DNA from: Hephaestia mangrovi
Lineage (GTDB): Bacteria > Pseudomonadota > Alphaproteobacteria > Sphingomonadales > Sphingomonadaceae
Reading direction: 5' to 3'
DNA length: 64,000 bases
NCBI RefSeq assembly: GCF_019880555.1
Contig: NZ_JAINVU010000009.1
Coordinates: forward strand, 37,032 to 101,031
Both the position numbers and the translations under genes were made by a program. Positions 44,238 through 52,195 of the stretch are shown here, in pieces. A model generated the notes under the pieces. That model did not search any database. It was not told the origin of the DNA and was given only the letters and a program-made list of their open reading frames with translations. Position 1 is the stretch's first letter; each line of letters begins with the position of its first letter.

Positions 44238-44674
44238 TGCTGGTCGGCGGTCAGCGCCTTCACCACCGCGCGATCATAGCGCTCGGCCTGATCGGGCCGC
44301 AGGATCTGGCGCATCGCGAAGACATGTGCGAGCGTCGCCTTCTGCAGCCGCCCCATATCGGCGTGCGAGGCATCCACCGCCGCCGCAACCTCTGGCCCGT
44401 AGCCATGCTCCGATTCGATTGCTTCCGCGAGACGGGCGTTATCCGCCTTCATCGCCGCCTCGATCGTCGTCCGTCGCCGAGCATATTGCGCTTCAAGCTT
44501 TTCGAGCTGCGCCTTCTGCCTGACATCAAGATCGAGCTCGCGGTGCAGTAGTTCGTGCAGCTCGGTGCTCGGACTGGGCGGCGTCGGCAGTAGCGCGCGA
44601 CCGACGAAGACCCCGGCCACGGCCGCAACGAACGCGATCGCCGCGACCAGGGTCGTCCAGCGACCGCGCGTCAC
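44234..44674 (-). CDS. Periplasmic metal sensor, CnrX/ZraP-like
   Basis: This 146-residue protein has one N-terminal membrane segment (TLVAAIAFVAAVAGVFVG) and a periplasmic four-helix-type domain rich in charged residues, with ELHELLHRELDLDVRQ early and HADMGRLQKATLAHVFAMRQIL later. Histidines and methionine at those places could bind metal, as in CnrX. It overlaps the neighbouring genes by four bases on both sides. In Cnr systems this sensor controls release of the sigma factor by the CnrY anti-sigma. Confidence 0.87.
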   Translation of the reverse strand: MTRGRWTTLVAAIAFVAAVAGVFVGRALLPTPPSPSTELHELLHRELDLDVRQKAQLEKLEAQYARRRTTIEAAMKADNARLAEAIESEHGYGPEVAAAVDASHADMGRLQKATLAHVFAMRQILRPDQAERYDRAVVKALTADQQ

Positions 44675-44943
44675 TGCTCGCCCATCAGCAGCTGCGACGG
44701 CGCAAGTTGCGCTCCGTCGAGCGACGCCGCTTGCGCCGGGGCCGCGCTCGACAGGGGCAGGCCCGCGCCGGCAATCCCCAGTCCAGTCGCCGCAAGCGCG
44801 GCCAGTATCGCCAGGCGCCGCGGCATCCGGCGATCCGCCTCGGCCAGATCGTGAATACGCGCGAGCACCTGTCGCTCGAGGCCATCGAGCGACGGTGTCG
44901 GCATGGCCGCCAGATCGTGCAGACGCTGGTCGAGGTCGGGCAT
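44671..44943 (-). CDS. Small membrane anti-sigma, CnrY-like
   Basis: This 90-residue protein has a charged cytoplasmic N terminus (QRLHDLAAMPTPSLDGLERQVLARI) and one hydrophobic segment (LAILAALAATGLGIAGAGLPL), the shape of CnrY, the membrane anti-sigma that holds the ECF sigma factor. Function is inferred from size and operon order rather than motif identity. CAGGAG lies 8 bases before the ATG. It is the first gene of the leftward sigma operon and diverges from the copper ATPase. Confidence 0.72.
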   Translation of the reverse strand: MPDLDQRLHDLAAMPTPSLDGLERQVLARIHDLAEADRRMPRRLAILAALAATGLGIAGAGLPLSSAAPAQAASLDGAQLAPSQLLMGEQ

Positions 44944-45071
44944 CGTCAATCTCCTGTATCGACAGCTTATACGCGCCGCCGCGTCCATTCCCTCAGTTTT
45001 CCTTGGCCGACCGAGGGATCATCTGCCTGCGTGCGTAATTGTTTTAGGCGAACGATCGAGGGAAACGACCA

Positions 45072-47411
45072 ATGGCCGAGCACGGGCACGATCATCAACA
45101 TGATGGGGATCATCACGCATCCGACGGAGCAACCGATCCGGTCTGCGGCATGACCGTCGATCCCGCGATGGCCCGGCACAAGGCGACTCACGACGGTCAG
45201 GAATTCTACTTCTGCTCGGCAGGGTGCCGCACAAAGTTCATCGCCGACCCGAACCGCTATCTAGCCGGTGACGGCGCTCCCGAGCCGGAGGCGACACCAG
45301 GGGCGATCTGGACCTGCCCCATGCACCCCGAGATCCGCCAGGAAGGACCAGGCACCTGCCCGATCTGCGGCATGGCGCTGGAGCCCGAGGAGCCGAGCTT
45401 CGATGACGCGCCAAACCCTGAGCTTGTGGATTTCACCCGCCGCCTGTGGGTGGCCGGCATTCTCGCGGTGCCGCTGCTCGTACTGTCGATGGGCGCCGAC
45501 ATGTTCGGGCTCAGGCTGGTCAACGCCGCGGCGTCCCCCTGGGTGCAACTCGCGCTCGCCGCACCGATCGTGCTGTGGGCCGGCTTTCCCTTCTTCGCGC
45601 GCGGCGCGGCCTCGATCCGCTCGGGCCATTACAACATGTTCACGCTGATCGCGATCGGCGTCGGCGCAGCGTTCGCCTACAGCGTGGTGGCGACGATCGC
45701 GCCGCACCTGTTCCCGCCGGCGTTCCATACCATACATGGTCAGGTGCCGGTCTATTTCGAGGCCGCCGGCGTCGTCGTCGCGCTGGTCCTGCTCGGTCAA
45801 GTCCTCGAACTGCGCGCCCGCGCCGCCACCGGTCGGGCGATCAGAGCGCTGATGGACCTCTCGCCGAAGACGGCGCGCCGGATCGATGAGCATGACGAAG
45901 AGCGCGAGGTGGCGCTCGACAAGGTCCAGCCCGGCGATCGGCTGAGGGTCCGCCCCGGCGACGCGGTGCCGGTCGACGGCATTGTCGTCGAGGGGCATTC
46001 CCATATCGACGAGTCGATGCTCACCGGCGAGCCCGAGCCGGTCGAGAAGCAGGTCGACGATCCGGTGACGGGCGGCACGGTCAACGGCACCGGCAGCTTC
46101 GTCATGCGCGCCGAGGCGGTCGGCGCACACACCATGCTGGCGCGCATCGTGCGCATGGTCGCCGACGCGCAGCGCAGTCGTGCGCCGATCCAGGCGGTCG
46201 CCGACCGCGTATCGGGATGGTTCGTGCCGAGCGTGGTCGGCGTCTCCGGGCTGACGTTCATCGTCTGGATGCTGGTCGGACCCGATCCCCGCTTCGGTCA
46301 CGCTCTGCTGAACGCCATCGCTGTCCTGGTCATCGCCTGCCCCTGCGCGCTGGGTCTGGCGACGCCGATGTCGGTGATGGTCGCCGCCGGCCGCGGCGCG
46401 CATGCCGGCGTGCTGATCCGTAACGCCGAGGCATTGCAGGCCTTCGAGACGGTCGACACGCTGGTCATCGACAAGACCGGCACGCTGACCGAGGGCAAGC
46501 CTCGCCTTACTGCGATCGAGCCGAACGGGGCGCTCGGACGGAGCGACATTCTCGCTTTGGCCGCGTCGGTGGAGCGCCAGTCCGAGCATCCGCTGGCGGG
46601 TGCGATCGTCGCGGCGGCCGAAGCCGAAGGTGCCGATGCGCTGCAGGTGCGCGACTTCACGTCGCACACCGGCATGGGCGTCGAGGCGACCGTCGATGGC
46701 CACCGCGTTGCGATCGGCAACGCCGCAATGATGCATCAGGTCGGTGCCGACCCAGCGCCGATGGAAGCGCGGGCTGCGCAGCTGCGGGCTGCCGGTGGTG
46801 GCACGATGTTCGTCGCCATCGACGCGACGCTGACAGCAGTGCTGACCGTTGCGGACCCCGTCAGGCCGGGAGCTCGCGACGCTATCACCGAGTTGCGCGC
46901 AAATGGGCTTCGGGTCGTAATGCTGACCGGCGACAATGCGACGACCGCCGAGGCGGTCGCGGACGCCGTCGGCGGCCTCGACGACGTTCGCGCCGGACTG
47001 ACGCCCGAGGATAAGGCGGGGGCGATCCGAGAGCTGCAGTCGGCCGGCCATTCGGTCGCGATGGCCGGTGACGGAATCAACGACGCGCCGGCGCTTGCCG
47101 CCGCCGATGTCGGCCTCGCCATGGGCACCGGCACCGATGTCGCCATCGAAAGCGCCGGCATCACGCTGACCAAGGGCGATCTCGCCGCGATCGTCCGCGC
47201 TCGGCGCCTCGCCCGGGCGACGATGCGGAACATCCGGCAGAATCTGCTGTTTTCGTTCCTGTTCAATGGCATCGGCGTGCCCGTCGCGGCCGGCGCGCTC
47301 TACCCGATCGCCGGCATCCTGTTGTCGCCGATGATCGCGGGCGCCGCGATGGCGCTGTCGTCGTTCACCGTGGTGCTGAACGCGCTGCGCCTCAACACCA
47401 CCCGCCTTTGA
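45072..47411 (+). CDS. Copper-exporting P1B-type ATPase
   Basis: This is a 779-residue copper P-type ATPase. The N terminus lacks the usual CxxC domain and instead has a YHS domain ([20 protein letters not shown], then FYFCSAGC) and a heavy-metal-binding segment ([20 protein letters not shown]). The core has the CPC ion-binding motif in [20 protein letters not shown] with the phosphorylated aspartate, and the C-terminal hinge [11 protein letters not shown]. It pumps Cu(I) out of the cytoplasm. GAGGG lies about 9 bases before the ATG, and a DUF4396 gene follows after 10 bases. Confidence 0.95.
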   Translation: MAEHGHDHQHDGDHHASDGATDPVCGMTVDPAMARHKATHDGQEFYFCSAGCRTKFIADPNRYLAGDGAPEPEATPGAIWTCPMHPEIRQEGPGTCPICGMALEPEEPSFDDAPNPELVDFTRRLWVAGILAVPLLVLSMGADMFGLRLVNAAASPWVQLALAAPIVLWAGFPFFARGAASIRSGHYNMFTLIAIGVGAAFAYSVVATIAPHLFPPAFHTIHGQVPVYFEAAGVVVALVLLGQVLELRARAATGRAIRALMDLSPKTARRIDEHDEEREVALDKVQPGDRLRVRPGDAVPVDGIVVEGHSHIDESMLTGEPEPVEKQVDDPVTGGTVNGTGSFVMRAEAVGAHTMLARIVRMVADAQRSRAPIQAVADRVSGWFVPSVVGVSGLTFIVWMLVGPDPRFGHALLNAIAVLVIACPCALGLATPMSVMVAAGRGAHAGVLIRNAEALQAFETVDTLVIDKTGTLTEGKPRLTAIEPNGALGRSDILALAASVERQSEHPLAGAIVAAAEAEGADALQVRDFTSHTGMGVEATVDGHRVAIGNAAMMHQVGADPAPMEARAAQLRAAGGGTMFVAIDATLTAVLTVADPVRPGARDAITELRANGLRVVMLTGDNATTAEAVADAVGGLDDVRAGLTPEDKAGAIRELQSAGHSVAMAGDGINDAPALAAADVGLAMGTGTDVAIESAGITLTKGDLAAIVRARRLARATMRNIRQNLLFSFLFNGIGVPVAAGALYPIAGILLSPMIAGAAMALSSFTVVLNALRLNTTRL

Positions 47412-47421
47412 AAGGGTCTCG

Positions 47422-48129
47422 ATGCACGCAACATTCCCCGCCTGGCTTCATGCTCTCTCGATCGTCACCCTCGTTGCCGGCGGGTTCTGCGCTGCGATCA
47501 TCATCGTCGACGAGGTCAATCGGCCGCAGAAGATGTGGATCATGAACCTGGTTTGGCCATTGACCGCGCTGTTCGGCAGCATCCTGTGGCTCGCAGCCTA
47601 TTTCAAATGGGGCCGCGCCCGGCCTGGGCAGGGCGACAATGCCAAGCCGCCGATGGCGGTAATGGTCGGCAAGGGATCGAGCCATTGCGGTGCCGGATGC
47701 ACTCTGGGCGACATCATCGCGGAATGGGCGGCGTTCGCCGTTCCTGCAATTGCGGTCTGGTTTGGCTGGCATCATTGGACAGCGGAGAAAATCTTCGCGG
47801 TGTGGATACCGGATTTCATCCTCGCCTATCTCATCGGCGTCGTCTTCCAATATTACACGATCAAGCCGATGCGGGGCCTGTCGGTCGGGGAAGGCATCTG
47901 GGCGGCGGTCAAGGCCGACACCGCGTCGATCACGTCCTGGCAGGTTGGCATGTATGGCATGATGGCGATTCTGCAGTTTCTCTGGTTCAAGCAGGCGTTC
48001 GGGGGGACGGCTGAGGTCAACACCACCGAATTCTGGTTCGCCATGCAGATCGCGATGCTGGCGGGCTTCTGCACCTCTTATCCGGTCAACTGGCTGCTGA
48101 TCGGGATTGGGTGGAAGGAGAAGATGTAA
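47422..48129 (+). CDS. DUF4396-family membrane protein
   Basis: This 235-residue membrane protein has about six helices and matches the DUF4396 pattern: HALSIVTLVAGGFCAAIIIVDE, KGSSHCGAGCTLGDIIAEW (a cysteine/histidine-rich motif that could bind metal), and TSYPVNWLLIGIGWKEKM at the end. It often accompanies copper ATPases. Its activity is not known. It is 10 bases after the ATPase, so it is co-transcribed. Confidence 0.83.
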   Translation: MHATFPAWLHALSIVTLVAGGFCAAIIIVDEVNRPQKMWIMNLVWPLTALFGSILWLAAYFKWGRARPGQGDNAKPPMAVMVGKGSSHCGAGCTLGDIIAEWAAFAVPAIAVWFGWHHWTAEKIFAVWIPDFILAYLIGVVFQYYTIKPMRGLSVGEGIWAAVKADTASITSWQVGMYGMMAILQFLWFKQAFGGTAEVNTTEFWFAMQIAMLAGFCTSYPVNWLLIGIGWKEKM

Positions 48130-48658
48130 AGAGAGCGTGCGAGAGAGCGTGGGCCAACAGGTCGGTTCTCCGCGCGGCCGTCCGTTCCCGAAAGCGGCGC
48201 CTTGAAGGGAGCCCTTCCGGATCCTCCGACATTCCGGTCGCTTGCTGTCTATTGCAAGCGGATTTCCCTCTTAGCCGATGTTGCGGGAAGCGGCCACCAG
48301 CCTTGCATCCCGCGCCTCTGGCGCGACCGCGCTCTATGCCGCGTGCGCCGCACCGAGCCGCTGACGCGTCTCGGCCCATTCGGGTCACGATCACTGATGC
48401 CAGGGCGGGACATGCGTCCCGCATGATGTCGCCGGCGCGGTGCGCCGGCGGCGTATGCCTGCGGCGTCGATCTGGCGGGGTGGGCGTCACTCCCCTCTGG
48501 TCCCGCCGCGGCGTGCCGCAACCGGCTTCGCCGGTCTTCCACTTCGTTGCAGCCCTGCGGGTGCGGCCCGCCTCTGACGGCGGGACCGACGGTCCGCTCC
48601 TGCCGCCCACCCCGCCAGTCCGGCGCCGGTTGCGGCGGTTGAGAGAAGGAGTGGAACA
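48130..48658 (+). promoter_or_regulatory. 529-base non-coding leader with nested hairpins before the ParB-like gene
   Basis: No gene is supported in this gap. It has stacked inverted repeats: CGCGCC/GGCGCG (48311-48325), GCGGGAC/GTCCCGC (48405-48422), GCCGGCGC/GCGCCGGC (48431-48449), then a 15-bp stem (48472-48486 with 48604-48618) that encloses a 10-bp stem (48499-48508 with 48578-48587), which encloses two hairpins (48521-48535 and 48557-48571). Near the left end GAGAGCGTG occurs twice. AAGGAG for the ParB gene lies at about 48646. Confidence 0.7.
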
Positions 48659-50431
48659 ATGGAACTGAAGCATATCGCTATCGAGCGTCTGTCGGTCTCG
48701 CGCGCCAACATGCGCGGCGGCAGGAAGGGCGCAGACATCATGAGTATTCTGCCTTCGGTGCGCGCGCGGGGTGTATTGGTGCCCCTGATCGTGCGGGCCA
48801 ACGGATCGCCCGAAACCTACGAGATCGTGGCCGGGCGACGGCGCTATGAGGCGGCGTGTGCGGTGGCGTCCGAAGCCGGCGAGATCGATCCGCTGCCCTG
48901 CGCGGTGATCGAGGCGGGCGACGATGCCGCCGCGCTAGAAGCGTCGCTGATCGAGAACATCGCGCGGCTCGATCCCGACGAGGTGACGCAGTGGGAGACC
49001 TTCACACGGCTGATCCGCGAGGGCCGCAGCGCCGCTGATATCGCCCTGACCTTTGGCCTCACCGATCTTCAAGTGCGGCGCACCCTGGCGCTTGGTAACC
49101 TGTTGCCGCGTATCCGCTCGCTCTACCGTCGCAGCGAGATCGATGCGGCAACCGTCCGGCATTTGACTCTCGCCAACAAAGTGCAGCAACGCGATTGGCT
49201 GACGCTGCTCGACGATCCGACCATCTATTGTCCGACTGGTCAGTCATTGAAGGCATGGCTGTTCGGCGGCGACACGATTCCAGTGAGCGCGGCCTTGTTC
49301 GATCTTGCCGCCTTCGACGGCGAGATCGTGTCCGACCTGTTCGGCGACGAGCGCTACTTCGCCAGCAGCGAGGCGTTCTGGGCAGCGCAGCAGGCTGCGA
49401 TCGAGGCGAAGGTCGCCGACTATCGGGACGCCGGCTGGGAGGTCGCGGTGCTCGATCGCGGCGCGCCGTTCCATCGCTGGGAGCATGAGCATTGCGCGAA
49501 GCGCAAGGGCGGGCGGGTTTATGTCGAGATCGGCCGGCGCGGTGCTGTCGTCTTCCATGAAGGGTTCGTGACCTTGAAGGAAGCGCGCAAGCAGGCGGCG
49601 GGCGAAACGGTCAAAAAGCCCGTGCGGCCCGAGATCACCAGCGCGATGCAGGATTATGTCGATCTGCATCGCCATGCTGCCGTGCGTGCCAGATTGGCGG
49701 ATGCGCCGGGGGTAGCGTTGCGGGCCGCGGTCGCGCACATGATCGTCGGCTCGTCGTTCTGGTCGCTGCGCATCGAGCCGCAGCGCGCTGGCAAGGATGC
49801 GATCACCGAGAGCGTCGAGAACAGCGCATCCGAAGCCGCGTTCGATGAAAAGCGCCGCTCGGTGCTGGAATTGCTCGGGTTCGACGCCGAAGCGCCGACC
49901 GTCGTTCACGGCAACGATTACGACACCGGCCTGCCCGAGCTGTTCGTGCGGCTGTCTACGCTCGACGATGCGCAGGTGCTCGACATTCTGGCGATCGTCA
50001 TGGGCGAGACGCTTGATGCGCGCAGCAGCATCACCGACCTGATCGGCGAGCAACTGTCGGTCGATATGGCGGCGGTGTGGCAGCCCGATGCGGCGTTCCT
50101 CGACGGATTGCGCGACCGCGCGGTGTTGCTGGCGATGGTTCGCGAGATCGGCGGCGATGTCGTTGCCGATGGCAATGCCGACGCCAAGGCCAAGGTGCTG
50201 CGTGGCATCCTCGTCGATCATATCGATGGCACCAATGGCCGTGAAAAGGTCGAGGGCTGGGTGCCGCGCTGGATGGCGTTCCCGGCATCGGTCTATACCG
50301 ATCGTGGCGGCGTCGGCAGCGTGGTGCGGACCGAGGAAGTTGCCACGCTGACCAAGCTGGGCGAGACGTTTACCGCACCGCAAGCGGCCAATGATGACGA
50401 TCAGATCATCGAACCGGAGGCGGCGTCATGA
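48659..50431 (+). CDS. ParB/RepB-like partition protein
   Basis: This 590-residue protein has an N-terminal ParB-type NTPase/nuclease domain: VLVPLIVRANG, VAGRRRYEA, ASLIENIARLDPDEVTQWETF, and the HTH stretch SAADIALTFGLTDLQVRRTLAL. The remaining 400 residues have no recognised domain and are longer than in classical ParB. A ParA gene is not present. Such long ParB-like proteins are typical of integrative elements, where they may control replication or maintenance rather than true partition. It is coupled to an 81-residue gene by a four-base overlap. Confidence 0.88.
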   Translation: MELKHIAIERLSVSRANMRGGRKGADIMSILPSVRARGVLVPLIVRANGSPETYEIVAGRRRYEAACAVASEAGEIDPLPCAVIEAGDDAAALEASLIENIARLDPDEVTQWETFTRLIREGRSAADIALTFGLTDLQVRRTLALGNLLPRIRSLYRRSEIDAATVRHLTLANKVQQRDWLTLLDDPTIYCPTGQSLKAWLFGGDTIPVSAALFDLAAFDGEIVSDLFGDERYFASSEAFWAAQQAAIEAKVADYRDAGWEVAVLDRGAPFHRWEHEHCAKRKGGRVYVEIGRRGAVVFHEGFVTLKEARKQAAGETVKKPVRPEITSAMQDYVDLHRHAAVRARLADAPGVALRAAVAHMIVGSSFWSLRIEPQRAGKDAITESVENSASEAAFDEKRRSVLELLGFDAEAPTVVHGNDYDTGLPELFVRLSTLDDAQVLDILAIVMGETLDARSSITDLIGEQLSVDMAAVWQPDAAFLDGLRDRAVLLAMVREIGGDVVADGNADAKAKVLRGILVDHIDGTNGREKVEGWVPRWMAFPASVYTDRGGVGSVVRTEEVATLTKLGETFTAPQAANDDDQIIEPEAAS

Positions 50432-50673
50432 TCGCCGAGCAGCCGGCCCCGGCGGTGGTCGAGACGGTGCAAGCCGGTTTGCAGACCCTTCGCAGGTTCG
50501 ACCGGATCGTGTTCGTTGCCCACTGCGTCGGTGCGATGAGCTATCCGGACATCGCGGTGATGACCGGACTTGGGGTCGCCGAGGTCGAGCGACGGATGGC
50601 CCGCGCGCTCTACGAACTGGACCGCCATCGATCCGGCTATCGGCCACCGTGGTGGCGACGATGGCTGCGCTGA
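50428..50673 (+). CDS. Small HTH protein, sigma-region-4-like
   Basis: This is an 81-residue protein whose middle part (RRFDRIVFVAHCVGAMSYPDIAVMTGLGVAEVERRMARALYEL region) resembles sigma-70 region 4, a DNA-binding helix-turn-helix. It ends with a basic, tryptophan-rich tail (RPPWWRRWLR). Its ATG overlaps the ParB-like gene's stop codon, so the two probably act together. The role is unknown; autoregulation is an inference. Confidence 0.72.
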   Translation: MIAEQPAPAVVETVQAGLQTLRRFDRIVFVAHCVGAMSYPDIAVMTGLGVAEVERRMARALYELDRHRSGYRPPWWRRWLR

Positions 50674-50681
50674 TAACCTAG

Positions 50682-50709
50682 ACCTCGCCCGGTGCAAACC
50701 GGGCGAGGT
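50682..50709 (+). terminator. Strong stem-loop after the ParB-like operon
   Basis: A perfect 12-bp stem (ACCTCGCCCGGT at 50682-50693 with ACCGGGCGAGGT at 50698-50709) with a four-base loop lies 9 bases after the small gene. It is not followed by a T run, so it may slow or end transcription with help, or protect the mRNA. Confidence 0.6.
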
Positions 50710-50819
50710 TCGTCGTTCGTCAACCCGGAACAGGTGCCAGAATGGCTGCAATCGTCTGGCCCAGATGGCATGCCGCAAGACTGTTGCAGCGCCGTTCCAG
50801 TCGCTAAGGTCCCGCCAAT

Positions 50820-51740
50820 ATGCGCACCGATCTCGATCATCTGCCGCCCGCCAAGCAGCGCGAACTCGAGCGCGTCGTCGAGATTATCTTTGAAGAGTTC
50901 GGCGACGCGACCAAGCTGGCCACCGGCAAGCGCAAGGCGGGACGCATCCTCAAGATCATCCTGTTCGGCAGCTATGCGCGCGGTGGCTGGGTCGACGAGC
51001 CGCACACCGAAAAGGGCTACCAGTCCGACTACGACCTGCTGATCATCGTCAACCAGGATGAGCTCACCGACCGCGCGACCTATTGGTATCGCGCCGACGA
51101 GCGGCTGATGCGCGAGATGACGATCACCAAGACGCTGCGTACGCCGGTCAACTTCATCGTCCATACGCTTCAGGAGGTGAACGACGCGCTCGCGCACGGC
51201 CGATTCTTCTTCATGGACATCGCGCGCGACGGCGTCGCGCTCTACCAGGCCGACGACAAGCCGCTGCACAACCCGCGCCCCAAGACGCCGCAGCAGGCGC
51301 TCGACATGGCGCGGGAATATTTCGAAGAGTGGTTCCCAAACGCGATGAAGCGCTTCGAAAGCGCTCAATTTTTAATCGGGCGAGGACATGAAAAGCAGGC
51401 TGCGTTCGACCTGCATCAGGTGACGGAGCAGCTCTATCACTGCGTCCTTTTAGTCTGCACCTTCTACACGCCGCACGTTCACAACATTGGCTTCCTGCGT
51501 ACCCAGGCCGACAAGCTTGACGCCCGTCTGGTACATGTCTGGCCACGTGACACGCGAGAAAATCGTGCGCGCTTCGAGAAGCTCAAGGATGCCTATGTGA
51601 AGGCGCGCTACTCGAAGCATTACCAGATCAACGCCGAGGAACTGGCGTGGCTTTCGGCTCGCGTCGAGGACCTTGGGCAGGCGGTTCATGCCGTCTGCAC
51701 CGATCGGATCGAGGCGCTACGGCGTAACGCAGGCGCCTAG
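50820..51740 (+). CDS. MNT-HEPN fusion protein (nucleotidyltransferase plus HEPN)
   Basis: This 306-residue protein joins a minimal nucleotidyltransferase (ILFGSYARGGW with the G-S motif, then SDYDLLIIV with the catalytic acidic pair, about residues 45-85) to a C-terminal HEPN-like helical domain (HQVTEQLYHCVLLVCTFYTPHVHN, KARYSKHYQINAEEL). Separate MNT and HEPN genes form toxin-antitoxin pairs in which the nucleotidyltransferase AMPylates the toxin; a single fused polypeptide is also common. It could stabilise the island or act in phage defence. AAGG precedes the ATG. Confidence 0.87.
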   Translation: MRTDLDHLPPAKQRELERVVEIIFEEFGDATKLATGKRKAGRILKIILFGSYARGGWVDEPHTEKGYQSDYDLLIIVNQDELTDRATYWYRADERLMREMTITKTLRTPVNFIVHTLQEVNDALAHGRFFFMDIARDGVALYQADDKPLHNPRPKTPQQALDMAREYFEEWFPNAMKRFESAQFLIGRGHEKQAAFDLHQVTEQLYHCVLLVCTFYTPHVHNIGFLRTQADKLDARLVHVWPRDTRENRARFEKLKDAYVKARYSKHYQINAEELAWLSARVEDLGQAVHAVCTDRIEALRRNAGA

Positions 51741-52195
51741 TTCGACGCCGCTCGCGCGACCATCTTTTGAGCAATCAAAACGCATCTTCTGCCGTCCGAA
51801 ACGCGCCTTGAAAGCACGTTTCGGACGGCGATGGAGGCTGTCCTTCTGGGCCGCAATTCGATCAAGAATAATCGATTTGCGGCCTGAATCGGCGGACGTA
51901 TTTGCTAGCGTCGGCTCCGCCCTGACGACTGAGCCGACCGGGACGAAAAGCGGTTATGGGCAGGAGTTCGAAGGGGACGGGGTAAGGCAAGTTAAAAGCG
52001 GTGCCTCCACGAGGCGCCGAAAGTGGCGTCTGCACGTCGTTTTTGATGGAGGCACTACGGCTGACGTGCCTCCAATTTCTTTCCCTTAGCCCCGAACGCC
52101 AGCATTTCCGCGGCTGTTGGCGCAAGCCGCGTGGAGGCCCTTGAGCGCGCCCTCTCACCATCCTCATCTGAGTGATTTGGCGTGAGGAAACCACC
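51741..52195. other. Candidate oriT region upstream of the relaxase
   Basis: This 455-base gap has no gene. It holds a 13-bp perfect inverted repeat (51791-51803 with 51817-51829), a second imperfect one with 8-bp and 5-bp paired parts (51849-51862 with 51871-51884), and three copies of GTGCCTCCA, of which the middle one is inverted (52001-52009, 52047-52055, 52066-52074). CATCCTC at 52159-52165 recalls the nick core of MOBP relaxases, but differs by one base. Inverted repeats directly upstream of a relaxase gene are the usual sign of an origin of transfer. Confidence 0.55.

Noticed and set aside
45261..47051. A 596-codon frame opposite the copper ATPase
   Set aside because: Antisense shadow: the plus strand has every P-type ATPase motif in order.
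48300..48620. CRISPR array as explanation for the repeats
   Set aside because: The repeats are nested inverted repeats of different sequence, not equal direct repeats with equal spacers. No CRISPR-like array was seen elsewhere in the window.
48086..48673. Open frames on both strands of the gap before the ParB-like gene
   Set aside because: They cross the inverted repeats, are open in several frames at once because of GC richness, and encode arginine-rich sequence without homology that I recognise.
51791..51829. Intrinsic terminator of the MNT-HEPN gene
   Set aside because: A 13-bp stem but a 13-base loop and no T run; an oriT or protein-binding role fits better, though it may still affect transcription.
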